Part shown: positions 5,632-7,395 of the stretch, in pieces
Numbering within the stretch: the stretch's first letter is position 1
How the letters are laid out: each line of letters begins with the position of its first letter
Assembly (NCBI GenBank): GCA_046302855.1
Contig: JBKCHH010000047.1
Location: 1-7,395 of the forward strand
Length of the DNA stretch: 7,395 nucleotides
Direction: 5' to 3'
From: JBKCHH01 sp046302855
GTDB lineage: Bacteria; Pseudomonadota; Alphaproteobacteria; Rickettsiales; UBA8987
Notes under the pieces: generated by a model
The model's input: only the letters and a program-made list of their open reading frames with translations
Database searches by the model: none
Told to the model about the DNA's origin: nothing
Translations under genes and position numbers: made by a program

Positions 5632-7362
5632 ATGCAGAAGAAAGAAAAAAATCCCCCAAAAAATAAGCAAGAATCATCTAAAACTAACCAAATAGACCTA
5701 GAAAACTCTACCGTTCATCATACTCACCAAAATGATTTGTTATTTTTGCCACTTGGTGGCTCTAATGAAATTGGCATGAATGTGAACTTGTATCGCTACA
5801 AGGGCAAATGGCTTATGGTAGATTTAGGCGCTGGCTTTGCGCATGATAGGCACCCGGGTTGCGATATGTTAGCTCCAGATTTATCTTTTATTAAGGAACA
5901 TAAAAAAGATTTGGTTGGCATAGTATTCACCCACGCCCATGAAGATCACATAGGAAGTGTTGGTTATTTGTATAAGGAACTGGGTTGCACAATTTATGCC
6001 ACGCCCTTTTCGGCGGAAGTGGCAAAATATAAACTGGCAGAAAATGGTCAGTTAGATAAGGCTAAAATAATTGAAATTCAGCCCAATTCTACCTTTAATG
6101 TGGGGCCTTTTGAGCTAGAATTTATTCAAATTACCCACTCAATTCCTGAAATGAATGCGGTTGTGATAAAAACTGAATATGGCAAGGTTTTGCATACGGG
6201 TGATTGGAAGTTTGATCCAGAACCAGTAGAAGGTCCACTTACCAACGAAAAGGCTCTAAAGGCTTTAGGTAAAGAAGGTGCCTTGGCAATAGTTTGTGAT
6301 TCTACTAATGTTTTTAACCCCAAACATTCAGGCTCTGAAGGAGACCTAGAAGATAGTTTCTACCGCCTATTAAAGGGCAAAAAAGGCATGGTAGTGGTTT
6401 CAACCTTCGCCTCTAATGTGGCAAGAATGCACACAATTGCTAAGATTGCCAAAAAATTAAAGCGGAAGGTAGTAATTGCTGGTTGGAGTATGCGAAGGAT
6501 TTCTACAATAGCTAAGCAAACTGGCTATCTAACCAATTTAGGTGATTTTCACAGTGATAAGGAACTAAAACATTTTAAAAGGGATGAGGTTTTGGTTCTA
6601 TGCACTGGTTGCCAAGGTGAAACAAGGGCAGCGATGAGTAAAATTGCAAGGGGCGAACATCCAAACATTAAGCTCTCTAAGCAAGATACGGTTGTGTTTT
6701 CTTCTAAAATAATCCCCGGTAATGAGAGGAAAATTTTTGATTTATTCAATAAATTTGTTCATTTAGGCTGTGAGGTGGTAACGGAAAAAGATCACAAGGT
6801 GCATGTGTCTGGCCACCCATCAAGGGAAGAGCTAGCAAAAATGTATTCTATGGTTCGCCCAAATATTTCAATTCCTGTTCACGGTGAGCCGGTGCATTTA
6901 GCAGAGCATATAAGGTTTGCGAAAGAAATGGGTGTAAAGTTTGCGGTTCAAGTAAAAAATGGTGCGATGGTAAGAATTGCGCCGGGCAATCCACATGTTA
7001 TCAAGCAGGTAAAAACTGGTTATTTAGCGGTAGATGGCAGAATTTTACAACCAGATGATGGCGAGGTTATGACACTTCGTCGCAGAATGCGTGATGAAGG
7101 CATAATATTTGTAACAATAGTTTTAGATAAGCAAGATGAGCTTATTGCAGAGCCAGCCGTTGCCATGCCGGGGGTTATAGACCACCATATTTATGAGAGC
7201 TTTTTAACCTCCCTTAGTAATGACCTTGCCATTACAGTGGATAATATGAGTCGCAAAGATTACAAAAAGCTATTTGATAAGTGTCGCAGTGTGGTTAGAA
7301 AAAAGGTGGAAGACCTAACTGGTAAAACTCCACTAATTGAATTTCAAATTTTAAGAGTGTAG
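5632..7362 (+). CDS. rnj: Ribonuclease J
   Basis: This is a cytoplasmic metallo-beta-lactamase/beta-CASP ribonuclease for RNA maturation and decay, with 5'-3' exonuclease and endonuclease activity known in the family. All metal ligands expected are present: HAHEDH at 101-106, H169 in ITHS, D191 in HTGDWKFD, and H417 in PVHGEP. The beta-CASP region spans roughly 215-380 and carries STFASN (257-262) and CTGCQGE (324-330), followed by HVSGHPSREE at 391-400. The C-terminal domain runs to residue 576, so the gene is complete. Residues 1-33 are a Lys/Asn/Gln-rich, probably disordered extension before DLLFLPLGGSNEIG. The start is fixed: a TAA lies immediately upstream of the ATG and there is no other suitable Met. 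The sequence resembles alphaproteobacterial, especially rickettsial, RNase J. It is probably transcribed alone, divergent from the TPR gene. Confidence 0.96.
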   Translation: MQKKEKNPPKNKQESSKTNQIDLENSTVHHTHQNDLLFLPLGGSNEIGMNVNLYRYKGKWLMVDLGAGFAHDRHPGCDMLAPDLSFIKEHKKDLVGIVFTHAHEDHIGSVGYLYKELGCTIYATPFSAEVAKYKLAENGQLDKAKIIEIQPNSTFNVGPFELEFIQITHSIPEMNAVVIKTEYGKVLHTGDWKFDPEPVEGPLTNEKALKALGKEGALAIVCDSTNVFNPKHSGSEGDLEDSFYRLLKGKKGMVVVSTFASNVARMHTIAKIAKKLKRKVVIAGWSMRRISTIAKQTGYLTNLGDFHSDKELKHFKRDEVLVLCTGCQGETRAAMSKIARGEHPNIKLSKQDTVVFSSKIIPGNERKIFDLFNKFVHLGCEVVTEKDHKVHVSGHPSREELAKMYSMVRPNISIPVHGEPVHLAEHIRFAKEMGVKFAVQVKNGAMVRIAPGNPHVIKQVKTGYLAVDGRILQPDDGEVMTLRRRMRDEGIIFVTIVLDKQDELIAEPAVAMPGVIDHHIYESFLTSLSNDLAITVDNMSRKDYKKLFDKCRSVVRKKVEDLTGKTPLIEFQILRV

Positions 7363-7380
7363 AATAGAGCTAGACACTCT
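7354..7380 (+). terminator. Weak hairpin at the end of the ribonuclease J gene
   Basis: AGAGTGT (7354-7360) pairs with ACACTCT (7374-7380) around a 13-base loop, the first arm reaching into the stop codon. No T run follows (CAATAATTTATTAAT), so it is not a typical intrinsic terminator. It could still stabilise the 3' end or, with sequence beyond the window, mark transcript termination. Confidence 0.25.
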
Positions 7381-7395
7381 CAATAATTTATTAAT

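Overview
The window is AT-rich DNA, roughly one third G+C by eye, with tightly packed genes. It most likely comes from an alphaproteobacterium of the Rickettsiales or a close relative. That placement rests on three things: a ribonuclease J whose N-terminal metallo-lactamase sequence closely resembles the rickettsial/alphaproteobacterial form as I remember it, the low G+C with weak Shine-Dalgarno sites, and a palindromic repeat of the type often scattered through rickettsial and other genomes (ends read GTCATTGCGAGGAG). The placement is inference; no rRNA or other marker is present.

Layout. Bases 1-316 hold the 5' part of an unrecognised, mostly helical protein on the minus strand that runs off the left edge. 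Bases 317-874 are non-coding and rich in repeats: an imperfect C-tract/G-tract palindrome, a terminator-like hairpin, and a nested MITE-like palindromic element at about 516-725. Bases 875-4585 form one plus-strand gene cluster: cysT, cysW and cysA (two inner-membrane permeases and the ATPase of a sulfate/thiosulfate importer), then a glycosyltransferase 8 bp after cysA. A TPR-repeat protein with a signal peptide lies on the minus strand (4588-5442, or to 5493), convergent with the glycosyltransferase and only 2 bp from it. A short divergent intergenic region with a 17-bp palindrome separates it from a complete ribonuclease J gene (5632-7362, plus strand).

How the genes work together. CysT, CysW and CysA should form the membrane core of one importer; the periplasmic binding protein it needs is not in the window. 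Ribonuclease J is an RNA maturation and decay enzyme with no obvious link to the importer.

The most notable item is the glycosyltransferase. Its two GT-B domains are in reverse order: the donor-binding domain (GRLxxxKG and E-x7-E motifs), normally C-terminal, comes first, and the acceptor-side domain (GGLEKA loop), normally N-terminal, comes second. The protein starts and stops at what would be the interdomain linker of an ordinary GT4 enzyme. It therefore looks like a natural circular permutation, or a fusion of two complementary half genes, with neither domain missing.
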